A stretch of 64,000 nt of DNA from the NCBI GenBank assembly GCA_910576785.1, contig CAJTJG010000006.1, forward strand, positions 62,001 to 126,000, read 5' to 3'. Shown piece by piece: positions 37,942-51,786 of the stretch (positions are counted from its first letter, which is position 1; each line of letters opens with the position of its first letter). The notes below the pieces were generated by a model that searched no databases, was not told the DNA's origin, and saw nothing but the letters and a program-made list of their open reading frames with translations. This DNA is from an uncultured Duncaniella sp. (GTDB lineage Bacteria > Bacteroidota > Bacteroidia > Bacteroidales > Muribaculaceae). The translations under genes and the position numbers were made by a program.

Positions 37942-38919
37942 ATGCTGAAAGACAAAGCCAGGGAAATGAGCGGCCGCATAGAGTCCGCCATACATTCGAG
38001 CCGAGGAAAGGATGTACTGCTGTATCTCCTTTTCGTGGCCGTAGCGTTTGTGTTCTGGGTGTTTCTGTCACTGGATACACAGGTACAGAGGGACTTCGAG
38101 GTTCCTGTGGAGCTTCAGGAAGTACCTGACAGCGTGACACTCATCAACCAGCCCCCATCCTCTCTCATGGTAAGCGTGAAGGGCAAGGACTCGCAGCTGC
38201 TTAAATTCATGTGGGGAAAGATGTCGCCGATGAAGATAAAATGGGACGAGACCTCCGACGGCGGTACCACCATGACATATTCCTCGAGCAAGCTACTCAC
38301 ACGCGTCAGGGACTATTTCGGCAATGCCGTGCAGGTGGTGTCGTGCCGCCCCGACTCGATAAACCTTTCCTACACCACGCTCCCCGGCGTCAAGGTCAAG
38401 CTTGTGGTGCAGGCGGATATCCGGCCGCAGATCCAATATGTGCTTTCGGGACAACCCACGGCAGACGTGGATTCAGTGACCATATTCTCACCTTCCGACA
38501 TACCTCACAACCTCAAATTCGTAAGCACCGAGCCTATCGTCAAGTCAGGGCTGAAGGATACGGCCAGATATGAGGTGAAGGTAAAACCTATAGCAGGAAT
38601 GAGGATAATACCCGACAAAGTGACCGTCACTGTGCCGGTAGAACCCCTCATCGTCAGAAAACGCACACTCCGGCTTGAGATCAAGAATCTCCCGCCCGAC
38701 AAGCATCTCGTCACCTTCCCTTCAAAAATAGAGATATCATATCTTGTGGCTATGGGATCGTACAATGACGAGTATCCTATAAGGGCATTCGTGGATTATA
38801 ACGACATCAAGCTACCCGGCAATAAACTGCCCGTCAGCCTGTCGGTTATACCAGAGATATACCGCAACATGTCGTTCTCGCCCGAGAGTGTGGAATATAT
38901 AGTGGAAAATGCAGATTGA
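37942..38919 (+). CDS. YbbR-like domain protein
   Basis: The protein (325 residues from ATG 37942) has one N-terminal membrane helix (LLYLLFVAVAFVFWVFLSL, about 26-44) and repeated YbbR-like beta domains facing the periplasm. Its partner in many bacteria is diadenylate cyclase CdaA, which is not next to it here. I chose ATG 37942 because the upstream in-frame TTG lies in a stem-loop. The last 11 bases overlap coaE. Confidence 0.85.
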   Translation: MLKDKAREMSGRIESAIHSSRGKDVLLYLLFVAVAFVFWVFLSLDTQVQRDFEVPVELQEVPDSVTLINQPPSSLMVSVKGKDSQLLKFMWGKMSPMKIKWDETSDGGTTMTYSSSKLLTRVRDYFGNAVQVVSCRPDSINLSYTTLPGVKVKLVVQADIRPQIQYVLSGQPTADVDSVTIFSPSDIPHNLKFVSTEPIVKSGLKDTARYEVKVKPIAGMRIIPDKVTVTVPVEPLIVRKRTLRLEIKNLPPDKHLVTFPSKIEISYLVAMGSYNDEYPIRAFVDYNDIKLPGNKLPVSLSVIPEIYRNMSFSPESVEYIVENAD

Positions 38920-39499
38920 AACAATAGCTATCACCGGCGGCATAGGGAGCGGCAAGAGCGTAGTATGCCGTATGCTCGCATACATGGGTCATGAGGTATA
39001 TGACTGCGACTCACGAGCCAAGGCCATCATGGACCACAGCCGACAGATCAAGGAGAGCATATCGGCACGTATATCGCCCGACTGTATCACGCCCGAAGGT
39101 GATATAGACCGCAAAATGCTATCATCCATAGTCTTTGCGGACAGCGCCATGCTTGAGACGCTTAATGCCATTGTGCACCAGGCCGTAAGAGAGGATATAT
39201 GCCGCCACAGGGAGGCGTTAGGTCAGGCAGGTGTGGAAAAGGTATTTGTGGAAACCGCCATACTCTACCAAAGCGGCCTTGACATGATGGTCGACGAGGT
39301 GTGGGAGGTGACAGCACCTATCCCACTGCGGATCGAACGTGTGTGCCGGCGAAACTCGGTCACTCCGGCCGAGGCTTCAGCCAGGATCGAGGCCCAGGAA
39401 GCCTACCGTCCGGACAGATCGCACAATAGGATAAGATACATAGCCAACGACGGAATACACCCCCTGCTCCCCCGCCTCAACTCATTACTGTCAAAATAA
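38909..39499 (+). CDS. coaE: Dephospho-CoA kinase
   Basis: CoaE performs the last step of coenzyme A synthesis. The 196-residue protein has the P-loop GGIGSGKS (about residues 9-16), DCDSRAKAIMD and FVETAILYQSGLD, all typical. It overlaps ybbR by 11 bases, so the two are coupled. The downstream LysM gene has its own promoter-like element. Confidence 0.95.
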   Translation: MQIETIAITGGIGSGKSVVCRMLAYMGHEVYDCDSRAKAIMDHSRQIKESISARISPDCITPEGDIDRKMLSSIVFADSAMLETLNAIVHQAVREDICRHREALGQAGVEKVFVETAILYQSGLDMMVDEVWEVTAPIPLRIERVCRRNSVTPAEASARIEAQEAYRPDRSHNRIRYIANDGIHPLLPRLNSLLSK

Positions 39500-39533
39500 A
39501 GCGTATTTTGTCAGAAGCATGGAAGAAAATTTG

Positions 39534-39541
39534 TAAATTTG
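39534..39541 (+). promoter_or_regulatory. Promoter -7 element of the LysM gene
   Basis: TAAATTTG lies 20 bases before the ATG at 39562. TTTG at 39507-39510 is 23 bases upstream, slightly far. It supports the ATG at 39562 over an upstream TTG. Confidence 0.6.
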
Positions 39542-39561
39542 CACTCTCAACAAGACATCTC

Positions 39562-41457
<1,896 letters not shown>

Positions 41458-41461
41458 CATC

Positions 41462-42169
41462 ATGACGAGACCAAACAAAACCCTTGCATACATAATAGCG
41501 GCGCTAAGCCTCATGCTGCCATCAGCAGCTATGGCCCAGAGGGAGTACTCTCCGAACTTCGCCATCGGCGCCAAGGCCGGCGCGACTCTTTCACGCATGG
41601 AGTTCTCACCGTCCGTACACCAGAAGATGGTGCAGGGATACACTATGGGTATCACCGCCCGATATACCGAGGAAAAGATATTCGGCCTTATTGGTGAGAT
41701 CAATATCACACAGCGAGGATGGATGGAGGATTTCGTAAGGGACGAGGCTCCGCAGTTCTCCTACAAGAGACAACTCACATACATACAGATACCTCTGCTC
41801 ACACACATATATTTCGGGTCCGACAAGATAAAGGGTTTCTTTAACCTCGGGCCGGAGGTCGGCTACATGATCGGGGAGAAAACCACTGCGAACTTCGACT
41901 ACATGAATTACAGTGATATCCCAAATTTTCCTGCCGGATACAGGACAAACGAGCAGCTGAGGATGGGCGTGCAGAATAAGTTTGACTATGGAATAGCCGG
42001 AGGAGCCGGTGTAGAATTCACGATAAAACGCAAACATTCATTCCTGCTCGAAGGACGCTATTATTTCGGCCTCGGCAACATATTCAAAGCCACAAAAAGA
42101 GACTATTTCAGCGCGTCCAGAGGCACGTCGATAGAGATAACCCTCGCCTACATGATCAGGCTCCGCTGA
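41462..42169 (+). CDS. PorT-family outer-membrane beta-barrel protein
   Basis: The 235-residue protein has a signal peptide (cleavage near AMAQ) and an eight-strand-type barrel plan common to the Bacteroidota PorT family: FAIGAKAGATLS, GEINITQRGW, FNLGPEVGYMIG. In Porphyromonas PorT belongs to type IX secretion, but most family members have no such proof. It follows the LysM gene by 4 bases and its last 14 bases overlap the convergent nhaA. Confidence 0.82.
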   Translation: MTRPNKTLAYIIAALSLMLPSAAMAQREYSPNFAIGAKAGATLSRMEFSPSVHQKMVQGYTMGITARYTEEKIFGLIGEINITQRGWMEDFVRDEAPQFSYKRQLTYIQIPLLTHIYFGSDKIKGFFNLGPEVGYMIGEKTTANFDYMNYSDIPNFPAGYRTNEQLRMGVQNKFDYGIAGGAGVEFTIKRKHSFLLEGRYYFGLGNIFKATKRDYFSASRGTSIEITLAYMIRLR

Positions 42170-43529
42170 CATCACGTCTGACAGGAAGAAACATCCTGAG
42201 CAGGAAGTAGCCGCCGAGACCGGATATCAGGGATCCGACCACAATGCCCAGCTTTGCATCAGAGAGCATGACTGCAGCTTCAGCACCTCCATCGCCAAAC
42301 GTGAGATCGGCTATGAAAAGCGACACGGTGAAGCCAATGCCGCCGAGCATGGAGATGGCCGACAGCATTTTCCAGTCAGCATTCTCCGGCATAGGCGCAA
42401 GGCCAAGCTTGACAGTGATCCAGGAAAAGAGCAATATGCCCGCGAATTTTCCCACCACCAGACCGATGATGATAGCAAGACTGATACCTGAGACTATTGT
42501 GGCGGGATTGATATCAAGGAGATATATGCCTGCGTTGGCAAATGCGAAAAGAGGTATGATCAGATAGTCCACCAACGGGTGAAGCTGATCCTCCATATCT
42601 TGGAGCGGCGAGATGACACGGTCGGAGGCGCTCTCTATCTGTTTGAGCCAGTCCATCTGCTCGTGGCTCAATATGGTGCGTGCGTGCATGTCGATGTCAT
42701 CATCCTCGGTGAAATTCTTTATATTTCTCCATATCTCCTTGATATACTTTCCGGGAGCATATACAGGCGTGGCAGGAACACACAGGGCCACCAACACACC
42801 GGCAATGGTGGGATGGATGCCGGAATTCAGCACCAGGAACCATACCACACCGCCTATGATGAAGTAGAACATCTTGGACTGGATCTTCAGCAACGAGCCT
42901 CCGGCCACGAGTACGGCCAGGCCTATGGCTGCATAGAGAAGATAGGTCACCTCGATATGCCCGGAGTAGAAGAGCGCTATGACTATAATGCCGCCGATGT
43001 CATCGACCACAGCGAGTGTGGTAAGGAATATTTTCAAGGAAAGCGGGACCCTCGCTCCGAGCATCGCTATCACTCCGAGAGAGAATGCAATATCAGTAGC
43101 CATCGGGATGGCGGCTCCGTCGGTATAGTCACTGCCGTGTGCGAGGATGAAGAACAGGCCGACAGGCACAACCATGCCTCCGACAGCCGCCACTATGGGG
43201 AGCAAAGCCTGCCGGAAGGAGGAGAGTTCGCCAACGAGGATCTCGCGCTTTATCTCAAGCCCGATATTGAAGAAGAAGATGGCCATAAGCGCATCGTTGA
43301 TGAACTGCAGGACAGTCATGGGATGGCCGGCATGGGAGAAAATATTGAAGTCGCCCACCTGAAGCCGCATCTCCTGCGACCAGAAATCGTTGTAGAGAGT
43401 ATTGAGGCCCGGAATATTCGCAACTATAAGGGCGAGCAGAGTGGCAAGGATAAGCACATTTCCACCTGTGGCATGATGTGCGAGCGCCCGGCGGGCGGAG
43501 TAGAATATGGCTCGTGACTGAGGTGACAT
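42156..43529 (-). CDS. nhaA: Na+/H+ antiporter NhaA
   Basis: The 457-residue inner-membrane protein exchanges sodium for protons. Family motifs are visible: FFFNIGLEIKREI, GAAIPMATDIAFSLGV (with the transport aspartates), LAVVDDIGGII and ISMLGGIGFTVSLFIADL. A hydrophilic insertion (about 275-320) lies mid-protein, as in many Bacteroidota versions. It is monocistronic, in the gap after the DoxX-type gene terminator. Confidence 0.95.
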   Translation of the reverse strand: MSPQSRAIFYSARRALAHHATGGNVLILATLLALIVANIPGLNTLYNDFWSQEMRLQVGDFNIFSHAGHPMTVLQFINDALMAIFFFNIGLEIKREILVGELSSFRQALLPIVAAVGGMVVPVGLFFILAHGSDYTDGAAIPMATDIAFSLGVIAMLGARVPLSLKIFLTTLAVVDDIGGIIVIALFYSGHIEVTYLLYAAIGLAVLVAGGSLLKIQSKMFYFIIGGVVWFLVLNSGIHPTIAGVLVALCVPATPVYAPGKYIKEIWRNIKNFTEDDDIDMHARTILSHEQMDWLKQIESASDRVISPLQDMEDQLHPLVDYLIIPLFAFANAGIYLLDINPATIVSGISLAIIIGLVVGKFAGILLFSWITVKLGLAPMPENADWKMLSAISMLGGIGFTVSLFIADLTFGDGGAEAAVMLSDAKLGIVVGSLISGLGGYFLLRMFLPVRRDVSGA

Positions 43530-43535
43530 GATTAT

Positions 43536-43584
43536 AATAAAGCAAGGATTGTTTTTATGGTTTTATAACAATCCTTGCCTTATT
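43536..43584 (-). terminator. Terminator of the DoxX-type gene
   Basis: Arms 43536-43553 and 43567-43584 pair over 18 positions with one mismatch. It lies downstream of the minus-strand gene ending at 43609 and just upstream of nhaA. Confidence 0.65.
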
Positions 43585-43608
43585 ATTGTTGTTGCGTAGG
43601 TCGCGTTA

Positions 43609-44922
43609 TCAAGCCGATCCGGACTCCGGAGCTTTCCTGCTCTTGCGCGACAAGTGCCATGCAAGCATCTTACCGCTCCGGTCGAGTATGAGAAGGATCG
43701 CCAGAACGGTGAGGAAGAAAATGGTGACGAGCCTTAGCACATAGCCAGGTTCAGGGTCGAGAAATCCGAGTAGCTCATTGCCAGGGGTCTCTGTGACCTG
43801 TGTATAGGATATGGAGCTGAGGGTACGCTTCCATTTCACTATGCCGTCCTCCATGTAGACAAGCGCCGCATTGCCGCGGGCCAGTTCCTTGAGGAGCTTG
43901 GGATCGCCCTGGAATATCGGATATGAGGCCATGGAGACATCTTTCCACCACTCCATACCGATGGAGTCGCTGCTGATAAACGCGACAAGTGATTCACCAT
44001 GGCTTACCATGTATTCGTTGAGTTCATTGATGAGATATGTACACGACAGATCCACCGCAGAAATGTCGGGTATCGTGACAATGAACTGTCCTCCGCTCCC
44101 GGCAATGATGTCGGGAGCTATATTATCGCCCTCTTCGTCAAGAATGGTGAAGTCATCCTCGACAGTCTCGCTGCCGCCGATGAGTGTGCGGTCCACGAAT
44201 GTCCATGTCGAATCAGGGAGATTGTCGATAGTGAAGGTCCTGTATTCGCCATCCTTCTCATAGCCATATTCATATACAGTCTCTCCGTCGGACTCCTCCA
44301 TGGTCGTGGAAACGAGTTTTTCGCCAGGTGCAAACCTGCGGAAATCTATAAGAGGCTGCACATTGAAGCCCACGAGCTCTATGATAAGGATGTAAAGCGT
44401 GACAATGCCACCAATCACCCACTGCACGTAGGGGACGAACAGGCCGCCGCAGCGGCGGTTGAATAAGAGAAGATATATGAGCCCGAGGGTGATGAATATG
44501 TTCTTGACAAATGTGGCGGTGTTCGATATGACAAGATAGTCGCCGAAACAGCCACAATCATCCACAGGATCGGCCACCGCTATATATAACGTAAGGGGGA
44601 GCATGAAGGCCATCATGAGCGTAAGGCACCATACGGAGCAGCGCTTGTAGCACCCGAGAAGCAGCATGGCACCCCATACGAACTCGTAGCCGGCAAGGAG
44701 AAATGAGCAGCATGTCACCAGTGGCTGCGGCATGTCGATGCCCCAGGCCGTGAAGTACTCCCCTATCTTTATGCAACTGCCCCAAGGGTCAACGGCCTTA
44801 ACGAATCCGGAGAATATGAAAAGTCCTCCGATGATGATTCTCAGGACGATGACGGCAGCCGGATGATAGAGCCGTTTACTTATCCTCTCCCTCAGTGAGC
44901 TTGACGATTCCGAAGACTGCAT
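43609..44922 (-). CDS. DoxX-type membrane protein of the BT_3928 family
   Basis: The protein (437 residues from 44922) has a four- to five-helix DoxX-like N-terminal part (LRIIIGGLFIFSGFVKAVDPWGS, DDCGCFGD) and a C-terminal periplasmic domain of about 200 residues with a thioredoxin-like or redox-type feel (FISSDS, YPIFQGDPKLLKELA). The family is widespread in Bacteroidota; its function is unproven. The start is uncertain. ATG 44922 lies inside the end of the DUF1599 gene, a 47-base overlap, and an upstream ATG at 44991 would overlap more. Confidence 0.82.
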   Translation of the reverse strand: MQSSESSSSLRERISKRLYHPAAVIVLRIIIGGLFIFSGFVKAVDPWGSCIKIGEYFTAWGIDMPQPLVTCCSFLLAGYEFVWGAMLLLGCYKRCSVWCLTLMMAFMLPLTLYIAVADPVDDCGCFGDYLVISNTATFVKNIFITLGLIYLLLFNRRCGGLFVPYVQWVIGGIVTLYILIIELVGFNVQPLIDFRRFAPGEKLVSTTMEESDGETVYEYGYEKDGEYRTFTIDNLPDSTWTFVDRTLIGGSETVEDDFTILDEEGDNIAPDIIAGSGGQFIVTIPDISAVDLSCTYLINELNEYMVSHGESLVAFISSDSIGMEWWKDVSMASYPIFQGDPKLLKELARGNAALVYMEDGIVKWKRTLSSISYTQVTETPGNELLGFLDPEPGYVLRLVTIFFLTVLAILLILDRSGKMLAWHLSRKSRKAPESGSA

Positions 44923-45424
44923 AGTTGATGATATCAAGATAGTTTGAATCGATACCTTCGGAAACGAGGGTGCGTCCTGAATTGCCCTCAATCTCCTTGA
45001 CGCGCTGTAGTTTTGTAAGAATAAAGTCGGTGTAGCTGTTCACTCTCATGCCTCTCCAAGCGTCGCCGTAGTCGTGAGTCTTGGCAGCCATGAGACTGCG
45101 GGCCTCGGCCGCACGGATGTCATACGACTCCATGGCCTCGTCAGCACTCATGTCGGCCTCATCGGCATAACCGCGCTCAAGCTGTATCAGTCCTATAAGA
45201 CCGTAGTTCACTATTGCCATGAACTCCCCGAGGATCCCCTCGTCGACCATGGCCTCGCCTTCTTCAAGGGTGCGTATGCGTTTGGCCTTGATATAGAGCT
45301 GATCTGTGACAGAACGCGGACGAAGTATCCTCCACGAAGCACCGTAGTCGCGTAGCTTTTTCTCAAATATATTCCGGCACAAGGCCAGAGCGTCGTCAAA
45401 CTGACTTAATGTATCCTTTTGCAT
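44876..45424 (-). CDS. DUF1599-family protein with two repeats
   Basis: The 182-residue cytoplasmic protein contains two copies of the DUF1599 unit, visible as KLRDYGASWRILRP (about 19-32) and KTHDYGDAWRGMRV (about 106-119), each followed by a helical stretch ending in IVNYGLIGLIQL or IINYAVFGIVKL. The function is unknown. It is conserved beside the DoxX-type gene and overlaps it here. Confidence 0.88.
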   Translation of the reverse strand: MQKDTLSQFDDALALCRNIFEKKLRDYGASWRILRPRSVTDQLYIKAKRIRTLEEGEAMVDEGILGEFMAIVNYGLIGLIQLERGYADEADMSADEAMESYDIRAAEARSLMAAKTHDYGDAWRGMRVNSYTDFILTKLQRVKEIEGNSGRTLVSEGIDSNYLDIINYAVFGIVKLTEGEDK

Positions 45425-45439
45425 GATCCTATAATGAGA

Positions 45440-45475
45440 ACACCCCGGGCATGGGGGATGCCCGGCCCGGGGTGT
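45440..45475 (-). terminator. GC-rich hairpin after the TPR gene
   Basis: A perfect 10-bp stem (45440-45449 with 45466-45475) encloses a loop that can itself pair. It lies 28 bases after the TPR gene stop on the minus strand. It lacks a clear T-run. Confidence 0.6.
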
Positions 45476-45502
45476 ATGGTTGATATGGATTATCCCTGAT
45501 GC

Positions 45503-46726
45503 TTAGAGCATGAGATTCTCCACACGCTTGAGGTTGGTCTCGTCGTTGAGGTTGTAATAAACGATCTTGAGGTTGGTGAGTGCATTTGTGAGCTCATTGT
45601 CAAGCTCGTAGGCCTTCTCAAGATAGGTAGCGGCCTCCTTGAGCAGAGGATTCATGTTCTCGACACGATATTTGTTGTACTCAGCCTGGCTCATCTCGCC
45701 TGTCTTCTCGTCAAGACGCTCGTACTCCTGGATCAGGGCTGTGCCATAGCTGAAGTTGATGAGCGAATTGTTGGGATCGAGCTCAACGGCTTTCTTGAAA
45801 TTCTGCTTTGCAGTCTCCTTCTCACCCTTGTCGTCGTAGAGGACGCCGAGGAGATAATAATAGTTGCCATTGGAGGGATCGGTGGCGATGGCATCCTGAA
45901 GAGTCTTCATGGCGGTGTCATAGTCCTTGGCAGAGATATAGTAGGATATGATGCGCTGGAGGAACTCGGGTTTCTGGTTGCCGAACTTGTCGAAGGCAAT
46001 CTTGGAGTACTCGAGTTTCTTCTGCTCATCCTGCATGGCATATGCAACGGAATATGCATAGTCGTAGGCGGATACGTCATTATATCCGAGTGACATCATC
46101 TTCTCAAACGCCTTTGCGGCCTCAGGGAGCTTCTCGGCCTGCCATGCAGCAAGACCGGCATAGTAGGCTATCTGGGCGGCAGTGGAATCGGCGAGAGCCT
46201 TGGGTGCCTCCTTGCCGAGACGGGGATTCTCGGGGATCTCAACATAGGCGGAGAATGCCTCGTAGGCCTGGGGGAATTTCTGGGCATCCCAGAATGCAGA
46301 GCCACAGTTGAGGAAGTCGTTGAGGTGGCCTGCCACCATGCTGGCGATCTCCTTGGAGTATTTGGTCTTCACTTTGCCCTTGGGATCAACCACGGTGTCG
46401 ACGGCAAGAGCCATCATGCCATACTTGTATCCGTCGAGAAGAGCCGAGCCCATCTCGATGAGGTCGGGATTCTTGCCGATGAGTTTCTGGCTGTAGAGAT
46501 CGTCATAGAGTTTGAATCCGGCCTTACCGGGTATCCAGTAGGTCTGTGCCTGCTTCTCGGTCTCGGCATTGGTGAAAGCCGGCTTGATACCCTCAAGGGC
46601 TTTCTGATATGCACCATAGGAGTCAACTCCCTTGAAGGCTTTCTCCGACTCCTTCAGGACGGATGTCTGGGCCGACACTGACACAGATGCCAGAAGTCCG
46701 AGGGCCAGAACGCTGATTTTTTTCAT
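45503..46726 (-). CDS. Exported tetratricopeptide-repeat protein
   Basis: The 407-residue protein has a signal peptide (cleavage near VSAQ, about residue 20) and several TPR units, clearest at AFSAYVEIPENP, AAKAFEKMMSLGY, AMKTLQDAIATDPSNGNYYYLLGVLY and AKQNFKKAVELDPNNSLINF. A protein-interaction role in the periplasm is likely. It follows gyrA by 35 bases and is probably cotranscribed with it. Confidence 0.88.
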   Translation of the reverse strand: MKKISVLALGLLASVSVSAQTSVLKESEKAFKGVDSYGAYQKALEGIKPAFTNAETEKQAQTYWIPGKAGFKLYDDLYSQKLIGKNPDLIEMGSALLDGYKYGMMALAVDTVVDPKGKVKTKYSKEIASMVAGHLNDFLNCGSAFWDAQKFPQAYEAFSAYVEIPENPRLGKEAPKALADSTAAQIAYYAGLAAWQAEKLPEAAKAFEKMMSLGYNDVSAYDYAYSVAYAMQDEQKKLEYSKIAFDKFGNQKPEFLQRIISYYISAKDYDTAMKTLQDAIATDPSNGNYYYLLGVLYDDKGEKETAKQNFKKAVELDPNNSLINFSYGTALIQEYERLDEKTGEMSQAEYNKYRVENMNPLLKEAATYLEKAYELDNELTNALTNLKIVYYNLNDETNLKRVENLML

Positions 46727-46761
46727 AATAGAGGGATATTAGGTTGTTTGGTAAATTCTAT

Positions 46762-49383
<2,622 letters not shown>

Positions 49384-49434
49384 AAATCTGAATTGAAATG
49401 TGAAGGTGTTGGTTGTTTCAAACAAAATTTCCCA

Positions 49435-49464
49435 CAAAGGTACACAATTTTTTCAATTTCTCAA
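49435..49464 (-). promoter_or_regulatory. gyrA promoter
   Basis: On the minus strand, TTG (49462-49464), 19 bases, then TACCTTTG (49435-49442), about 50 bases before the gyrA start. Confidence 0.7.
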
Positions 49465-49548
49465 TCGCTATCACAGCCAATAATTTCCCACCTTAATTAA
49501 ATTATTTAAAATATTCCGGCTTTTCATGGGGTTACGGATAAAATTTCA

Positions 49549-49556
49549 TATCTTTG
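49549..49556 (+). promoter_or_regulatory. Promoter -7 element of the esterase gene
   Basis: TATCTTTG matches TAnnTTTG and lies 33 bases before the ATG at 49590. It supports that start over an in-frame TTG at 49554, which lies inside the element. No strong -33 element is seen. Confidence 0.55.
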
Positions 49557-49589
49557 CCTGTGATAACCGAAACCTTTTCATACCATATC

Positions 49590-50783
49590 ATGAAAACCAC
49601 CGTAATCGCAGCGATGCTGCTTGCCACATCAATGGCTTGCCAGGCCCAACAAGCCCTATGGGGCATGCCCAAGATCATCTCTCCGCAAGTCAACCCCGAC
49701 ACGACCGTGACTTTCAGACTTGATGCGCCAGGTGCATCGGAAGTCATCGTGACAGGCGATTTTCTTCCCCCAAGGCATATCGAGACTCCTTATGGGTCGT
49801 TTGCTATAGACGGCTCCATGCCTCTTGCCAAGAACTCCGACGGGATATGGGAATGCACTTCAGGAAAGCTTTCGCCCGAACTCTACAGCTATACTTTTAT
49901 AGTAGACAGCTTGCGCATGCCCGATCCGTCAAATGTCTATCAGATACGCGATGTGGGTACGATCACCAATATATTCCTCATACCTGGAGACAGGGCCACA
50001 TCATATGCGGTCAACGATGTGCCCCACGGCACGGTGTCCAAGATATGGTATGACAGTCCGTCCACCGGGATGAAAAGACGCATGAGCGTGTATACCCCTC
50101 CGGGCTACGAGACTTCGGGGAAGGAATATCCGGTGTTCTATCTTCTCCACGGCATGGGCGGCGACGAGGATGCGTGGCTCGAACTGGGAAGAGCATCGGA
50201 GATATTGGACAACCTGATAGCCGAGTGGAAGGCTGAGCCGATGATCGTGGTGATGCCGAACGGCAATATATCGCAGGAGGCGGCTCCCGGCCGTACGAGC
50301 CACGGACTCGTGCCCCCGACAACGGCCCTCCCCAACACGATGGACGGTACATTTGAGGCCGCGTTTCCCGAGATAGTCGGATTCATAGACCGCACATACC
50401 GCACCAAAGCCGACAAGGACAACAGGGCCATAGCCGGATTGTCGATGGGCGGATTCCATTCATGCCATATATCCAAGCAGTATCCCGACATGTTCGGATA
50501 TGTGGGACTATTCTCCGCTGCCATCAATACAGACAAGGAAAAGAGATCGCCAATCTACGAGGAGATGGAACGCAAGTTTGCCGAACAGTTCAAAAACGCC
50601 CCCGCACTGTACTGGATCGGGATCGGTAAGGAAGATTTCCTGTTCAAAGACAACCAGAATCTACGCAACTTTTTGGACAGCAAAGGATATCCCTATACAT
50701 ATGTCGAGACCGAAGGCGGGCATATATGGCGAAATTGGCGAGTGTATCTGACCGAATTCGCGCCCCTTCTGTTCAACCGTTGA
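49590..50783 (+). CDS. Exported alpha/beta-hydrolase esterase with N-terminal CBM48-like domain
   Basis: The 397-residue enzyme has a signal peptide (to about CQAQ, residue 20), an immunoglobulin-like CBM48/early-set domain (about 30-130, VTFRLDAPGASEVIVTGDF) and an esterase-D-type hydrolase domain. The nucleophile serine is in GLSMGG (about residue 284), and the likely acid is in GKEDFLF and the His in EGGHIW. The layout is that of feruloyl or acetyl esterases acting on plant polysaccharides. It stands just upstream of the uronate operon but has its own promoter. Confidence 0.88.
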   Translation: MKTTVIAAMLLATSMACQAQQALWGMPKIISPQVNPDTTVTFRLDAPGASEVIVTGDFLPPRHIETPYGSFAIDGSMPLAKNSDGIWECTSGKLSPELYSYTFIVDSLRMPDPSNVYQIRDVGTITNIFLIPGDRATSYAVNDVPHGTVSKIWYDSPSTGMKRRMSVYTPPGYETSGKEYPVFYLLHGMGGDEDAWLELGRASEILDNLIAEWKAEPMIVVMPNGNISQEAAPGRTSHGLVPPTTALPNTMDGTFEAAFPEIVGFIDRTYRTKADKDNRAIAGLSMGGFHSCHISKQYPDMFGYVGLFSAAINTDKEKRSPIYEEMERKFAEQFKNAPALYWIGIGKEDFLFKDNQNLRNFLDSKGYPYTYVETEGGHIWRNWRVYLTEFAPLLFNR

Positions 50784-50813
50784 TGCCCGCCAAAGAAAGA
50801 AAAGCGCGTTTTA

Positions 50814-50845
50814 TTTGAAAAATCACTGGTTTTTGAGTAATTTTG
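50814..50845 (+). promoter_or_regulatory. Promoter of the uronate operon
   Basis: TTTG (50814-50817), 20 bases, then TAATTTTG (50838-50845) closely match the consensus, 54 bases before kduD. It is the only good promoter I see before the block ending with kdgK. Confidence 0.78.
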
Positions 50846-50899
50846 AACCATCAATTCTACATATCAACAACTGTCACTACTTTAATCTAAACCTTAGAA

Positions 50900-51694
50900 A
50901 TGGTAAATTTTTCATTACAAGGGAAAGTGGCTCTCGTGACCGGAGCCGCCTACGGCATAGGCCTTGCCATCGCACAGGCATTCGCTGAAGCCGGTGCAAA
51001 AATAGTATTCAACTGCTCACGTCAGGAGACAGTGGACCGTGGTCTCAAGGCATACAAGGAACTTGGCATCGAAGCCAAAGGTTATCTCTGCGATGTGACC
51101 GATGAAGAGGCAGTCAAGGCCATGGTGGCTGACATCGAAGCCACAGTAGGCACGATCGACATCCTCGTGAACAACGCCGGCATCATCAAGCGCATACCCA
51201 TGGAGGAGATGAATGTGGAGGATTTCCGCAGAGTAGTCGACGTAGACCTCATAGCGCCCTATATCTGTGCCAAGGCTGTCATCCCCGGCATGATCAAGAA
51301 GGGCCATGGCAAGATCATCAACATCTGCTCGATGATGAGCGAGCTCGGCCGCGAGACCGTATCGGCCTACGCAGCCGCCAAGGGTGGCCTGAAGATGCTC
51401 ACCAAGAATATCTGCTCGGAGTTCGGCGAGCACAATATCCAGTGCAACGGCATCGGCCCGGGCTACATAGCTACCGACCAGACCGCTCCCCTGCGCGAAC
51501 TCCAGCCCGACGGAAGCCGTCATCCATTCGATCAGTTCATCATATCCAAGACTCCCGCAGGCCGCTGGGGTACACCCGAGGATCTCATGGGTCCGGCAGT
51601 GTTCCTCGCTTCGGACGCATCTGACTTCGTCAACGGTCACATCCTGTACGTTGACGGCGGCATACTTGCCTACATCGGCAAACAGCCCAAGTAA
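50900..51694 (+). CDS. kduD: SDR-family dehydrogenase, KduD / gluconate 5-dehydrogenase type
   Basis: The 264-residue short-chain dehydrogenase has the NAD(P) motif TGAAYGIG (about 15-22), NNAG near 93 and the catalytic Ser...Tyr-x3-Lys in SMMSELGRETVSAYAAAKGG. Databases often call such proteins gluconate 5-dehydrogenase. With kduI and kdgK alongside, the likely reaction is reduction of 3-deoxy-D-glycero-2,5-hexodiulosonate to 2-keto-3-deoxygluconate. It has no signal peptide and is cytoplasmic. Confidence 0.85.
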   Translation: MVNFSLQGKVALVTGAAYGIGLAIAQAFAEAGAKIVFNCSRQETVDRGLKAYKELGIEAKGYLCDVTDEEAVKAMVADIEATVGTIDILVNNAGIIKRIPMEEMNVEDFRRVVDVDLIAPYICAKAVIPGMIKKGHGKIINICSMMSELGRETVSAYAAAKGGLKMLTKNICSEFGEHNIQCNGIGPGYIATDQTAPLRELQPDGSRHPFDQFIISKTPAGRWGTPEDLMGPAVFLASDASDFVNGHILYVDGGILAYIGKQPK

Positions 51695-51704
51695 AAAAAC
51701 ATAT

Positions 51705-51744
51705 GTATACCGTGGCCCGGATATGTTCCGGGATCACGGTATAC
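51705..51744 (+). terminator. Intercistronic stem-loop between kduD and the IIC gene
   Basis: A 10-bp stem (51705-51714 with 51735-51744) contains a second stem (51716-51720 with 51728-51732). There is no long T-run, so it may act as an attenuator or mRNA-stability element that lowers permease expression relative to kduD. Confidence 0.55.
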
Positions 51745-51786
51745 TTATAATATTGTCTGATACCACATTTTTTCATACATCAAGCT

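Noticed and set aside
42579..43517. A 312-codon open frame antisense to nhaA
   Set aside because: The composition is rich in His, Glu and Tyr, as expected of the complement of a membrane protein, and nhaA is clearly the real gene.
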